Origin: Nocardioides abyssi | GTDB lineage: Bacteria > Actinomycetota > Actinomycetes > Propionibacteriales > Nocardioidaceae | Assembly (NCBI RefSeq): GCF_030412915.1 | Contig: NZ_JAUHJR010000005.1 | Location: 124,001-188,000 of the forward strand | Direction of reading: 5' to 3' | DNA: 64,000 bases | Shown here: piece after piece, positions 44,465 through 52,106 of the stretch | How the letters are laid out: every line of letters starts with the position of its first letter | Numbering within the stretch: the stretch's first letter is position 1 | Notes under the pieces: generated by a model | The model's input: the letters and a program-made list of their open reading frames with translations, nothing else | The model's database searches: none | Told to the model about the DNA's origin: nothing | Position numbers and translations under genes: made by a program

Positions 44465-44511
44465 GACGTCATCCGGAGGGTGGAAGCGGGTGCTCCGTCC
44501 GTATGACGTCC
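44465..44511 (-). repeat. 47-bp palindromic element, copy B
   Basis: It lies 116 bases upstream of the DUF559 start and 18 bases after the add stop. Read on the minus strand it can still encode DVIRTEHPLPPSG and a stop in the same frame as copy A. Outside the 47 bases there is no similarity to copy A. It may serve as the add terminator hairpin. Confidence 0.75.
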
Positions 44512-44529
44512 GCAGTCAGCCGGCCAGGA

Positions 44530-45621
44530 TCAGCCGGCGAGCGCGGCGTACCCCGGCTTGATGACCGAGGAGATGATCTCGAGGCGCTGGTCGAAGGGCA
44601 GGAAGGCCGACTTCATCGCGTTGATGGTGAACCACTCGAGGTCGCGCACGCCGTAGCCGAACGCCTCGACCAGCGACCACATCTCCTCGGTCATCGAGGT
44701 GCCGCTCATCAGCCGGTTGTCGGTGTTGACGGTGACGCGGAACTTCAGGTCCTTCAGCAGGCCGATGGGGTGCTCGGCGATCGAGGAGGCCGCGCCGGTC
44801 TGGAGGTTGGACTTCGGGCACATCTCGAGCGGGATCCGCTTGTCACGGACGTACGCCGCCAGGCGACCGAGCTCGACGCGGCCGTCCTCGTCGACGGTGA
44901 TGTCGTCGATGATCCGCACCCCGTGGCCGAGCCGGTCGGCGCCGCACCACTGGATGGCCTGCCAGATCGAGGGCGTGCCGAAGGCCTCGCCGGCGTGGAT
45001 GGTGAAGTGGGAGTTCTCGCGCTGGAGGTACTCGAACGCGTCGAGGTGCCGGGTGGGCGGGTAGCCCGCCTCCGCACCCGCGATGTCGAAGCCGGCGACG
45101 CCGCGGTCGCGCCAGGCGACGGCGAGCTCGGCGATCTCCATCGAGCGGGCCTGGTGCCGCATGGCGGTCAACAGCTGGCGCACGACGATCCGGTCACCGG
45201 CGCCCGCGCAGCCCTCGTCGAAGCCGCGCTGCACCGCCGCGACCACCTCGTCGAGGCCGAGCCCGCCCTGGACGTGCTGCTCGGGGGCGTAGCGGACCTC
45301 GGCGTACACGACACCGTCCTCGACCAGGTCCTCGACGCACTCGCGGGCGACGCGGGTCAGCGCGTCGGCGGTCTGCATGACGCCGACGGTGTGGTCGAAG
45401 GTCTCGAGGTAGCGCTCCAGCGAGCCCGAGTCGGCCGACTCGGTGAACCAGCGGCCGAGCTCCTCGGCACCCCCGGCGACCGGGAGCCGGTGGCCGTTGC
45501 CGGCCGCGAGCTCGACGATCGTCTGCGGGCGCAGGCCGCCGTCGAGGTGGTCGTGCAGGAGGACCTTCGGTGCCTGGCGCACCTGCTCCTTCGTCAGCGG
45601 GGCGGAAGCACTATCTTGCAT
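44530..45621 (-). CDS. add: Adenosine deaminase
   Basis: Adenosine deaminase converts (deoxy)adenosine to (deoxy)inosine, which PNP at 34198 can then split. The 363-residue zinc barrel has [12 protein letters not shown] (zinc histidines), [11 protein letters not shown] (catalytic Glu), RLGHGVRI (catalytic His) and [14 protein letters not shown] (zinc Asp). The NTDNR form, with Asn in place of a second Asp, is common in actinobacterial enzymes. It is divergent from a MaoC-type gene and is followed by palindrome copy B. Confidence 0.95.
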   Translation of the reverse strand: MQDSASAPLTKEQVRQAPKVLLHDHLDGGLRPQTIVELAAGNGHRLPVAGGAEELGRWFTESADSGSLERYLETFDHTVGVMQTADALTRVARECVEDLVEDGVVYAEVRYAPEQHVQGGLGLDEVVAAVQRGFDEGCAGAGDRIVVRQLLTAMRHQARSMEIAELAVAWRDRGVAGFDIAGAEAGYPPTRHLDAFEYLQRENSHFTIHAGEAFGTPSIWQAIQWCGADRLGHGVRIIDDITVDEDGRVELGRLAAYVRDKRIPLEMCPKSNLQTGAASSIAEHPIGLLKDLKFRVTVNTDNRLMSGTSMTEEMWSLVEAFGYGVRDLEWFTINAMKSAFLPFDQRLEIISSVIKPGYAALAG

Positions 45622-45675
45622 GCCGACATCCAAGCACCCCGCTGCTCGACCACGACATCGCTGCAAGGAGCACCC

Positions 45676-46131
45676 ATGCGCACGTTCTCCACCTTCGAGG
45701 AGGTCGCTGCGGCGGCCGGCACCGACATCGGCTCGACCGACTGGGTGGAGATCGACCAGGCCCGGGTGGACCTGTTCGCCGAGGCCACCGGCGACCACCA
45801 GTGGATCCACGTCGACGTCGAGCGTTCGAAGACCGGCCCCTTCGGCGGGACCATCGCCCACGGCTACCTGACCCTGTCGCTGGTGCCGTGGCTCGGCAGC
45901 CAGGTCTTCACCCTCGACACCCCCGGCGCGAAGCTGAACTACGGCGTCAACAAGGTCCGCTTCCCCAACCCGCTCCTGGTCGGCAAGCGCGTCCGCGGCC
46001 ACGTCGCCTTCGGCGAGGTCACCGACATCCCCGCCGGCAAGCAGGCCGTCATCAAGTACACCGTCGAGATCGAGGGCGAGACCAAGCCCGCCTGCGTCGC
46101 CGAGACCGTCGTCCTGCTCCTCGCCGACTGA
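45676..46131 (+). CDS. MaoC family dehydratase
   Basis: The 151-residue single hot-dog domain has the hydratase motif region [19 protein letters not shown] with Asp and His in place, followed by [18 protein letters not shown]. These enzymes hydrate (R)-specific 2-enoyl-CoA, linking fatty acid oxidation to other pathways such as polyhydroxyalkanoate or thioester metabolism. AAGGAG stands six bases before ATG 45676. It shares a short divergent promoter gap with add. Confidence 0.92.
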   Translation: MRTFSTFEEVAAAAGTDIGSTDWVEIDQARVDLFAEATGDHQWIHVDVERSKTGPFGGTIAHGYLTLSLVPWLGSQVFTLDTPGAKLNYGVNKVRFPNPLLVGKRVRGHVAFGEVTDIPAGKQAVIKYTVEIEGETKPACVAETVVLLLAD

Positions 46132-46169
46132 GCTTCCCCGCAGTCACGGCGCAGCGCCTGCCGCTGGGG

Positions 46170-46934
46170 TCAGGACACAGCCGGCCGACGCGGACGCCGG
46201 GCGTCGCCGGGCAGCCCGAACACGGTGCGCACGCCGGGGCTGTGCGCGACGTGGTCCGGCGGACGGTCGACCAGCCCGGGCAGGCCGACGGAGGCGACGA
46301 GCTGGTCGTCGAGGGCGAGCACCTCGGCGTCGTGCAGCGGCCAGGGCTCGTGCCGGTTGGGGACGTGCAGCGTGCGGCCCCACCAGCGCACGTGCAGCCC
46401 CCAGCGCGCGGACAGGAAGTGGTCGAGGGCGGTCGCCTCGCGCGGCGCGCCGACCCGGACCGAGACGTGGCTGCGCACCGGCGGGCCCGGTCGCAGCAGG
46501 CGGGCGTTGTACGTGCGGACGTCGCCCTCCTCGGCGTACCGCATCCGCGCCCAGCGGTAGGGCAGGCCGAAGGCCGCGCGGGCGCCCAGGACGACCGCCG
46601 CGCGGTCAGCGTCGAGGCTGAGGAAGACGACGCCGCGGCGGCCGGTGGAGTCCACGGAGTAGAGCCGGACGTTGGTCTCGAGGAACGACCCGAGGTACGG
46701 CACACCCGGCCCGCGACCGACCCCGGCGCCGACCATCCGGAAGGGCACCAGCCCGACGTAGGTGCGCCCGTCGAGGGTGTCGGGCCGCACGCCGGCCGGC
46801 ATCCGGTCGGCGACGACGGCCGGGTCGACCGCCCAGTGCAGGAAGGTCAGGTCGCGCCACTGCTGACCCATCATCACCGGGCCGGTGAGCTCCGGCGCCC
46901 GCGGCGAGACGTCCTCGACGACCGGCTGCTCCAC
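46170..46934 (-). CDS. DUF2071 (YqjF-like) protein
   Basis: The 254-residue product matches the DUF2071 pattern: QQWRDLTFLHWAVDPAVVADRMPAGVRPDTLDGRTYVGLVPFRM near the N-terminus, FLETNVRLY, GVVFLSLDADR and FGLPYRWARM. The fold is related to acetoacetate decarboxylase-like proteins, but function is unknown. The first GTG (46934) lies six bases after minus-strand TAGGCT. The divergent gene at 46958 starts only 23 bases away, from a shared palindromic promoter. Confidence 0.85.
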   Translation of the reverse strand: MEQPVVEDVSPRAPELTGPVMMGQQWRDLTFLHWAVDPAVVADRMPAGVRPDTLDGRTYVGLVPFRMVGAGVGRGPGVPYLGSFLETNVRLYSVDSTGRRGVVFLSLDADRAAVVLGARAAFGLPYRWARMRYAEEGDVRTYNARLLRPGPPVRSHVSVRVGAPREATALDHFLSARWGLHVRWWGRTLHVPNRHEPWPLHDAEVLALDDQLVASVGLPGLVDRPPDHVAHSPGVRTVFGLPGDARRPRRPAVS

Positions 46935-46940
46935 CCGGCC

Positions 46941-46950
46941 AGCCTAGGCT
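46941..46950. promoter_or_regulatory. Palindromic AGCCTAGGCT serving as -10 on both strands
   Basis: Plus-strand TAGGCT (46945-46950) is seven bases before GTG 46958; minus-strand TAGGCT (46946-46941) is six bases before GTG 46934. The two -10 boxes overlap by the central TA, so polymerase cannot occupy both at once. Confidence 0.6.
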
Positions 46951-46957
46951 GCGGCTC

Positions 46958-47545
46958 GTGACGCCCGACGACGTACGCCGCCTGGCGGCGACCGCGCACG
47001 AGCGGTGGACCGAGCTCGAGCTGGTGCACCGCTCGCCGCACGACCACGTCCGCGCCACGCTCCGCCACGGCGAGCTCGACGCGGTCCGCCTGCCCGAGGG
47101 CGAGCGGGTCCGCGAGCGCGGCGCACCCCCCTCGTCGTGGGACGTCCGCCCGCTCGAGCCGTACCCCACCAACTACCTGTGGTCGGCGATGCTCGACCCC
47201 CACGAGCTGACCGAGGGCGTGGAGATCACCGACGTGCGCCGCACCGAGCTGCTCGGGAGACCGGTCGTCGCGTTCTCCGCCCGGGCCGTCGACGGCTACG
47301 ACCCCGTCTGCTCGTGCTGCCCGCTGGTCTTCTCCGAGGTCTCCGAGCGGCTCGAGCACGGTGACGACCGGGTCCCTCCGCCGCCCGGCGTCCTGCCCAC
47401 GCACACCGACCTCGCCCTCGACCTCGAGGCGGGGGTCGTGGTCAGCAGCCACGACCGCGGCGGTCTGCGGGGCGGCCGGTTCACCAACGAGCTGCTGCGG
47501 GTCGTGCCCGGCGCCGAAACGGGGAACGGCGCCCGCACCGCGTAG
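46958..47545 (+). CDS. Conserved-looking protein of unknown function
   Basis: The 195-residue product was not recognised. It has no signal peptide or membrane segment. Visible features are a charged N-terminal half, YPTNYLWSAMLDPHELTEGVEI, and a cysteine cluster YDPVCSCCPLVFSEVSE, whose three cysteines in four positions could bind metal or form disulfides. The late segment LALDLEAGVVVSSHDRGG has a beta-hairpin look. It precedes prfC by nine bases; the prfC -10 overlaps its stop codon. GTG 46958 is fixed by the upstream TAGGCT. Confidence 0.72.
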   Translation: MTPDDVRRLAATAHERWTELELVHRSPHDHVRATLRHGELDAVRLPEGERVRERGAPPSSWDVRPLEPYPTNYLWSAMLDPHELTEGVEITDVRRTELLGRPVVAFSARAVDGYDPVCSCCPLVFSEVSERLEHGDDRVPPPPGVLPTHTDLALDLEAGVVVSSHDRGGLRGGRFTNELLRVVPGAETGNGARTA

Positions 47546-47548
47546 GTT
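47543..47548 (+). promoter_or_regulatory. Probable -10 box for prfC, overlapping the previous stop codon
   Basis: TAGGTT is six bases before GTG 47555; its first three bases are the TAG stop of the upstream gene. Confidence 0.5.
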
Positions 47549-47554
47549 TCCGGG

Positions 47555-49120
47555 GTGCCCGATGCTCGCCCCCGCCGTACCTTCGCCGTCATCAGCCACC
47601 CCGACGCCGGCAAGTCCACGCTGACCGAGGCGCTCGCGCTGCATGCCCGCGCGATCAACGAGGCCGGCGCCGTGCACGGCAAGGGCGCCCGCCGCGCCAC
47701 GGTCTCGGACTGGATGGCGATGGAGAAGGCCCGCGGCATCTCGATCACCTCGGCGGCGCTGCAGTTCGTCTACCGCGACCACGTCGTCAACCTCGTCGAC
47801 ACCCCGGGCCACAGCGACTTCTCCGAGGACACCTACCGCGTGCTGTCCGCGGTCGACTCCGCGGTGATGCTGGTCGACGCGGGCAAGGGGCTCGAGCCGC
47901 AGACGCTGAAGCTCTTCCGCGTCTGCGCGCTGCGCGGCATCCCGGTCATCACCGTCATCAACAAGTGGGACCGCCCCGGCCTCTCCGCGCTCGGCCTGAT
48001 GGACCTCATCCAGGAGAAGATCGGGCTGCGTCCCACCCCCCTGACCTGGCCGGTCGGCGAGGCCGGCGACTTCCGCGGCGTGCTGGACCGCCGCACCGGC
48101 GACTTCGTGAAGTACACCCGCACCGCCGGCGGCGCGACCCGCGCGCCCGAGGTGCGGCTGGCCCCCGGCGAGGTCGACGAGGCCGACGCCCAGGTGTGGT
48201 CCGACGCGGTCGAGGAGCACGAGCTGCTCGGCCTCGACGAGGCCGACCACGACCAGGACGGGTTCCTCGCCGGGCGCACGACGCCGGTCATGTTCGCCTC
48301 TGCGCTGCAGAACTTCGGCGTCGCCCAGCTCCTCGACCTGCTGCTCGACCTCGCGCCCGCGCCGGGCGCCACCGAGGGCGTCGACGGGACGGTACGCCGC
48401 GTGGAGGACGACTTCAGCGCGTTCGTCTTCAAGGTGCAGTCGGGCATGAACTCCGCCCACCGCGACCGGCTCGCCTACGCCCGCGTCGTCTCCGGCACCT
48501 TCGAGCGCGGGATGGTCGTGACCCACGCGGCGACCGGCCGGCCGTTCGCGACCAAGTTCGCCCAGGCGGTCTTCGGCCGCGAGACCACCTCGGTGGAGAC
48601 CGCCGAGCCCGGCGACATCATCGGCCTGGTCAACGCCAACGCCCTGCGCGTGGGCGACACGATCTACACCGGCGACCCGGTGGAGTACCCGCCCGTCCCG
48701 ACCTTCGCCCCCGAGCACTTCGTGACCGCGAGCGCCGGCGACATCGGCCGCTACAAGCAGTTCCGCCGCGGCATCGAGCAGCTGGACCAGGAGGGCGTCG
48801 TCCAGGTGCTCCGCTCGGACCTCCGCGGCGACCAGAACCCCGTCCTCGCCGCCGTCGGGCCCATGCAGTTCGAGGTCGTCGAGGACCGGATGACCCACGA
48901 GTTCAACGCGCCGATCCGGTTCAGCCGGCTCGACTTCCAGCTCGCCCGCCGCACCGACGCCGCCGGCGCCGAGGCGCTGGCCGGGATGCGTGGCGTCGAG
49001 GTGCTCCAGCGCAGCGACGGCACCCACCTCGCGCTCTTCGTCGACCAGTGGCGCGCCAAGGTCACCGCCCGCGACAACCCCGACATCCTGCTCGAGGCGC
49101 TCCCGGCCGGCGGCGGCTGA
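47555..49120 (+). CDS. prfC: Peptide chain release factor 3
   Basis: RF3 is the GTPase that recycles RF1/RF2 after termination. The 521-residue product has the G1 loop SHPDAGKSTL, the switch-I region EKARGISITS, G3 VDTPGHSDFSED, the G4 motif as INKWDRPG (Trp where NKLDR or NKMDR is usual) and a C-terminal EF-G-like part with FKVQSGMNSAHRDR. RF3 is patchily present in actinobacteria. The bulky Trp in the G4 loop is unusual but leaves the Asn, Lys and Asp that read guanine. Confidence 0.93.
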   Translation: MPDARPRRTFAVISHPDAGKSTLTEALALHARAINEAGAVHGKGARRATVSDWMAMEKARGISITSAALQFVYRDHVVNLVDTPGHSDFSEDTYRVLSAVDSAVMLVDAGKGLEPQTLKLFRVCALRGIPVITVINKWDRPGLSALGLMDLIQEKIGLRPTPLTWPVGEAGDFRGVLDRRTGDFVKYTRTAGGATRAPEVRLAPGEVDEADAQVWSDAVEEHELLGLDEADHDQDGFLAGRTTPVMFASALQNFGVAQLLDLLLDLAPAPGATEGVDGTVRRVEDDFSAFVFKVQSGMNSAHRDRLAYARVVSGTFERGMVVTHAATGRPFATKFAQAVFGRETTSVETAEPGDIIGLVNANALRVGDTIYTGDPVEYPPVPTFAPEHFVTASAGDIGRYKQFRRGIEQLDQEGVVQVLRSDLRGDQNPVLAAVGPMQFEVVEDRMTHEFNAPIRFSRLDFQLARRTDAAGAEALAGMRGVEVLQRSDGTHLALFVDQWRAKVTARDNPDILLEALPAGGG

Positions 49121-49200
49121 CCCACCCGAGGAATCCGCAGCGCGGTCTTGCGGTTGGGGCACGTGGACCATCCGCGACCCCGTGCAGGAGGCAGCACCCC

Positions 49201-50283
49201 GTGAGCCAGCTCTTCACCCCGATCACCCTCCGCGACGTCACCGTCCGCAACCGGGTGTGGGTGGCGCCGATGTGCCAGTACTCCGCGGTCGACGGGGTGC
49301 CGAACGACTGGCACCTGGTGCACCTCGGCTCGTTCGCGCGCGGCGGCGCCGGCCTGGTGATCAGCGAGGCCACGGCGGTCGTGCCCGAGGGGCGGATCTC
49401 CCCCGACGACACCGGGCTGTGGAACGACGAGCAGCAGGCCGCCTGGGCGCGGATCGTCGACTTCGTCAAGGGCCAGGGCGCCGCCGCCGGGATCCAGCTG
49501 GCCCACGCCGGCCGCAAGGCGTCGACGCACTCCGGCTTCGACGGTCGTCGGGGCGGCGTCCCGGACGCCGACGGCGGCTGGCGACCGGTCGGGCCGTCGG
49601 AGGCGGCGTACCCCGGTCTCCGCGACGACGTCGAGGAGCTCGACACCGCCGGCATCCGCCGGGTGGTGAGCGCGTTCGGCGACGCCGCCGAGCGCGCGGT
49701 CGCCGCCGGCTTCGACGTGCTCGAGGTGCACGCGGCCCACGGCTACCTGCTCCACGAGTTCCTCTCGCCGCTCTCCAACCACCGCACCGACGAGTACGGC
49801 GGCGACTTCGCCGGCCGCACCCGGCTGGTCCTGGAGGTGGTCCGCGAGGTCCGCGGCCGGGTCTCCGCCGGCGTACCGCTCCTCGTGCGGCTCTCCGCGA
49901 CCGACTGGCTCGAGGGCGGCTGGACCGCCGACGAGACCGTCCGCCTCGCCGGGCTGCTGCGCGAGGAGGGCGTCGACCTCGTCGACACCTCCACCGGCGG
50001 CAACGCGCCCGCCGACATCCCGGTCGAGCCCGGCTACCAGGTGCCGTTCGCGCGCCGGGTGCGCACCGAGGCCGGCGTCCCCGCCGGGGCGGTCGGCCTG
50101 ATCACCGAGCCGAAGCAGGCCGAGGACGTGCTCGCCGACGGCTCGGCCGACGTCGTGCTGCTCGCCCGCGAGCTGCTCCGCGACCCGCACTGGCCGCTGC
50201 GCGCCGCGCAGGAGCTCGGCGTCGAGGCCGGCCCCGAGGGGCTCGACCTCTGGCCCGCGCAGTACCGACGCGCGGCCCGCTGA
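49201..50283 (+). CDS. NADH:flavin oxidoreductase (old yellow enzyme, YqjM-like)
   Basis: The 360-residue FMN barrel reduces activated C=C bonds of enones and similar compounds with NAD(P)H. It shows the YqjM-class marks: VAPMCQYSAVDG with Cys25 modulating FMN, QLAHAGRKAS, EVHAAHGYLLHEFLSPLSN with the substrate histidines, and RTDEYGG. This puts it in the thermophilic-like OYE group. GTG 49201 follows an AGGAGG ribosome-binding site at about 49186-49191. Confidence 0.93.
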   Translation: MSQLFTPITLRDVTVRNRVWVAPMCQYSAVDGVPNDWHLVHLGSFARGGAGLVISEATAVVPEGRISPDDTGLWNDEQQAAWARIVDFVKGQGAAAGIQLAHAGRKASTHSGFDGRRGGVPDADGGWRPVGPSEAAYPGLRDDVEELDTAGIRRVVSAFGDAAERAVAAGFDVLEVHAAHGYLLHEFLSPLSNHRTDEYGGDFAGRTRLVLEVVREVRGRVSAGVPLLVRLSATDWLEGGWTADETVRLAGLLREEGVDLVDTSTGGNAPADIPVEPGYQVPFARRVRTEAGVPAGAVGLITEPKQAEDVLADGSADVVLLARELLRDPHWPLRAAQELGVEAGPEGLDLWPAQYRRAAR

Positions 50284-50289
50284 CCCGTG

Positions 50290-50318
50290 CTGATCCCCGG
50301 GCCCGGCCCGGGGGTCAG
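50290..50318. terminator. Bidirectional hairpin terminator between convergent genes
   Basis: CTGATCCCCGGGC (50290-50302) and GCCCGGGGGTCAG (50306-50318) form a 13-bp stem with one wobble pair and loop CCG. It lies just after the flavin oxidoreductase stop and overlaps the stop codon of the small transporter subunit on the other strand. Confidence 0.7.
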
Positions 50319-50446
50319 AGGTCGCGGTGGGTGTGGTCGGGCTCGCCGGAGGTGTCCTGGCGCAGGAGGTTGACCACCGCCGCGCCGAGCCCGCCCCACA
50401 GGACGACCATCGCCACCACCATCATCACGATCGCCTCGGTGCTCAT
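50315..50446 (-). CDS. MetS-type small subunit of the NSS transporter (43 aa)
   Basis: The 43-residue product starts MSTEAIVMMVVAMVVLWGGL and ends in a hydrophilic tail GEPDHTHRDL: one transmembrane helix plus a short tail. Its ATG overlaps the transporter stop by four bases (50443-50446), with a GAGGAGGAGG ribosome-binding site inside the transporter gene. In corynebacteria a tiny subunit of this sort (MetS) is required by the methionine/alanine carrier MetP. The gene is small enough to be missed by automated calling. Confidence 0.78.
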   Translation of the reverse strand: MSTEAIVMMVVAMVVLWGGLGAAVVNLLRQDTSGEPDHTHRDL

Positions 50447-51999
50447 CGGGCCTCCTCCTCGTCGTTCGCAGCGTGGCTCGTCGACCCGGCGGGCGTGAGG
50501 TCGACCGAGCGGTGCCAGGGCAGCCGGGCCAGCACGAGGCCGAGCACCAGCACGAGCCCGGCCGCACCCCAGCCGAAGACGCCGAGCATCCAGCCCGGGT
50601 AGCCGCCGTACGGCTTGTCGAGGGTGTCGAGGAAGTCGCGCGCGAGCACGAAGGCCAGCGCGAGCGGCGCCACGACCGCCACCAGCGCCATCCAGACCCG
50701 GCCGAGCCGGATCGACCCGTGCCGGTTGAGGTGGCCGGCGAGGCCGGGCAGGGCCCGGACGAACCAGGCCAGCACGACCATCGAGACGACGGCGACGAGC
50801 AGGATGCCGAACCGGTTGATGAAGTAGTCGACGATGTCGAGCACCGAGAGGCCGCTGGTGGTCGAGAAGAGCACCAGGCTGACGAGGGCGGCGGGCCCGC
50901 CGACGACGGCGACAGCGGTGAGCCGGGAGAGCTCGAGCTTGTCGCGGACCGCCGAGACGACGACCTCGAGCACGCTGACCAGCGAGGTGAGGCCGGCGAT
51001 GACCAGCGAGCCGAAGAACAGCACCCCGATCAGCGCACCTCCCGGCGCCTCGCTGATGATCGCCGGGAACGCGACGAAGGCCAGGCCGATGCCGTCGGCG
51101 ACCACCTCGTCGACCGCGACCCCGTTGGCCTGCGCCATGAAGCCGAGCGCCGCGAAGACGCCGATGCCGGCGAGCAGCTCGAAGCCGGAGTTGGCGAACC
51201 CGACGACGAAGCCCGACCCGGTCATGTCGGTGCGCCGACCGACGTAGGAGGCGTAGGTGATCATGATGCCGAAGCCGATCGACAGCGAGAAGAAGATCTG
51301 GCCGAAAGCCGCCGCCCACACCGACGCGTTGGTCAGTGCGCCCCAGTCGGGCGTGAAGAGCTGGTCGAGGCCGGCCGCGGCGCCGGGCAGGAACAGCGAG
51401 CGGACCACGAGCACCGCGAACGCGACGACGAGCAGCGGGATGAAGACCACCGAGCTCGCGCCGATGCCGTTCTGGACGCCGAGGCCCATGATCAGCAGCA
51501 CCGCCGCCCACACGATGAGCAGCGGCACGAGCACGCCGACGACGACCTCGGTGGTGATGCCGGAGCCCTCGACCCGCAGGAACTCCTCGAAGAAGTAGCC
51601 CTCCGGGTCGTCGCCCCACGACTGCCCGACCGAGAAGAACGTGTAGCGCACCGCGTAGGCGATGACCGCGGCGTAGTAGATCGCGATCATGAAGCAGATC
51701 CCGACCTGCCACCACCCGAGCGCCTCGGTCGCCCGCGACTGCCGGGCGAACGACAGCGGCGCCGAGCCGCGGTGCCGGTGGCCGAGCGCGTAGTCGAGGA
51801 AGAGGAACGGGATGCCGGCGGTCAGCAGCGCCACGAGGTAGGGGACGACGAACGCGCCGCCGCCGTTCTCGTAGGCGACGTAGGGGAAGCGCCAGATGTT
51901 GCCCAGCCCGACGGCCGACCCGATCGCGGCGAGGATGAAGACCCGGCGCGACGAGAACGCTCCCCGTCGCTCCTGCTGGTCCGGCGGCGATGTCGTCAC
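50443..51999 (-). CDS. Sodium-dependent transporter, NSS/SNF family (MetP-like)
   Basis: The 518-residue protein has about 12 membrane segments with the LeuT-fold NSS signature in helix 1, IGSAVGLGNIWRFPYVAYENGG, and FFSLSIGFGIMITYASYVG in helix 6. It couples Na+ entry to uptake of an amino acid; the MetS-like partner downstream suggests methionine or alanine. GTG 51999 has AGGAGG nine bases upstream. The tail ends in an acidic DEEEAR just before the small-subunit start. Confidence 0.9.
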   Translation of the reverse strand: MTTSPPDQQERRGAFSSRRVFILAAIGSAVGLGNIWRFPYVAYENGGGAFVVPYLVALLTAGIPFLFLDYALGHRHRGSAPLSFARQSRATEALGWWQVGICFMIAIYYAAVIAYAVRYTFFSVGQSWGDDPEGYFFEEFLRVEGSGITTEVVVGVLVPLLIVWAAVLLIMGLGVQNGIGASSVVFIPLLVVAFAVLVVRSLFLPGAAAGLDQLFTPDWGALTNASVWAAAFGQIFFSLSIGFGIMITYASYVGRRTDMTGSGFVVGFANSGFELLAGIGVFAALGFMAQANGVAVDEVVADGIGLAFVAFPAIISEAPGGALIGVLFFGSLVIAGLTSLVSVLEVVVSAVRDKLELSRLTAVAVVGGPAALVSLVLFSTTSGLSVLDIVDYFINRFGILLVAVVSMVVLAWFVRALPGLAGHLNRHGSIRLGRVWMALVAVVAPLALAFVLARDFLDTLDKPYGGYPGWMLGVFGWGAAGLVLVLGLVLARLPWHRSVDLTPAGSTSHAANDEEEAR

Positions 52000-52106
52000 G
52001 TGGCTCCTCCTGGTCCGACCGGGTGCGGCTCGCACCGACTGGTGCGCACAGCCTGTGCCCCCGAACGCCCCGGCCGCAACGTCGGGCAGCGCCCGCGTGT
52101 CGGGGC

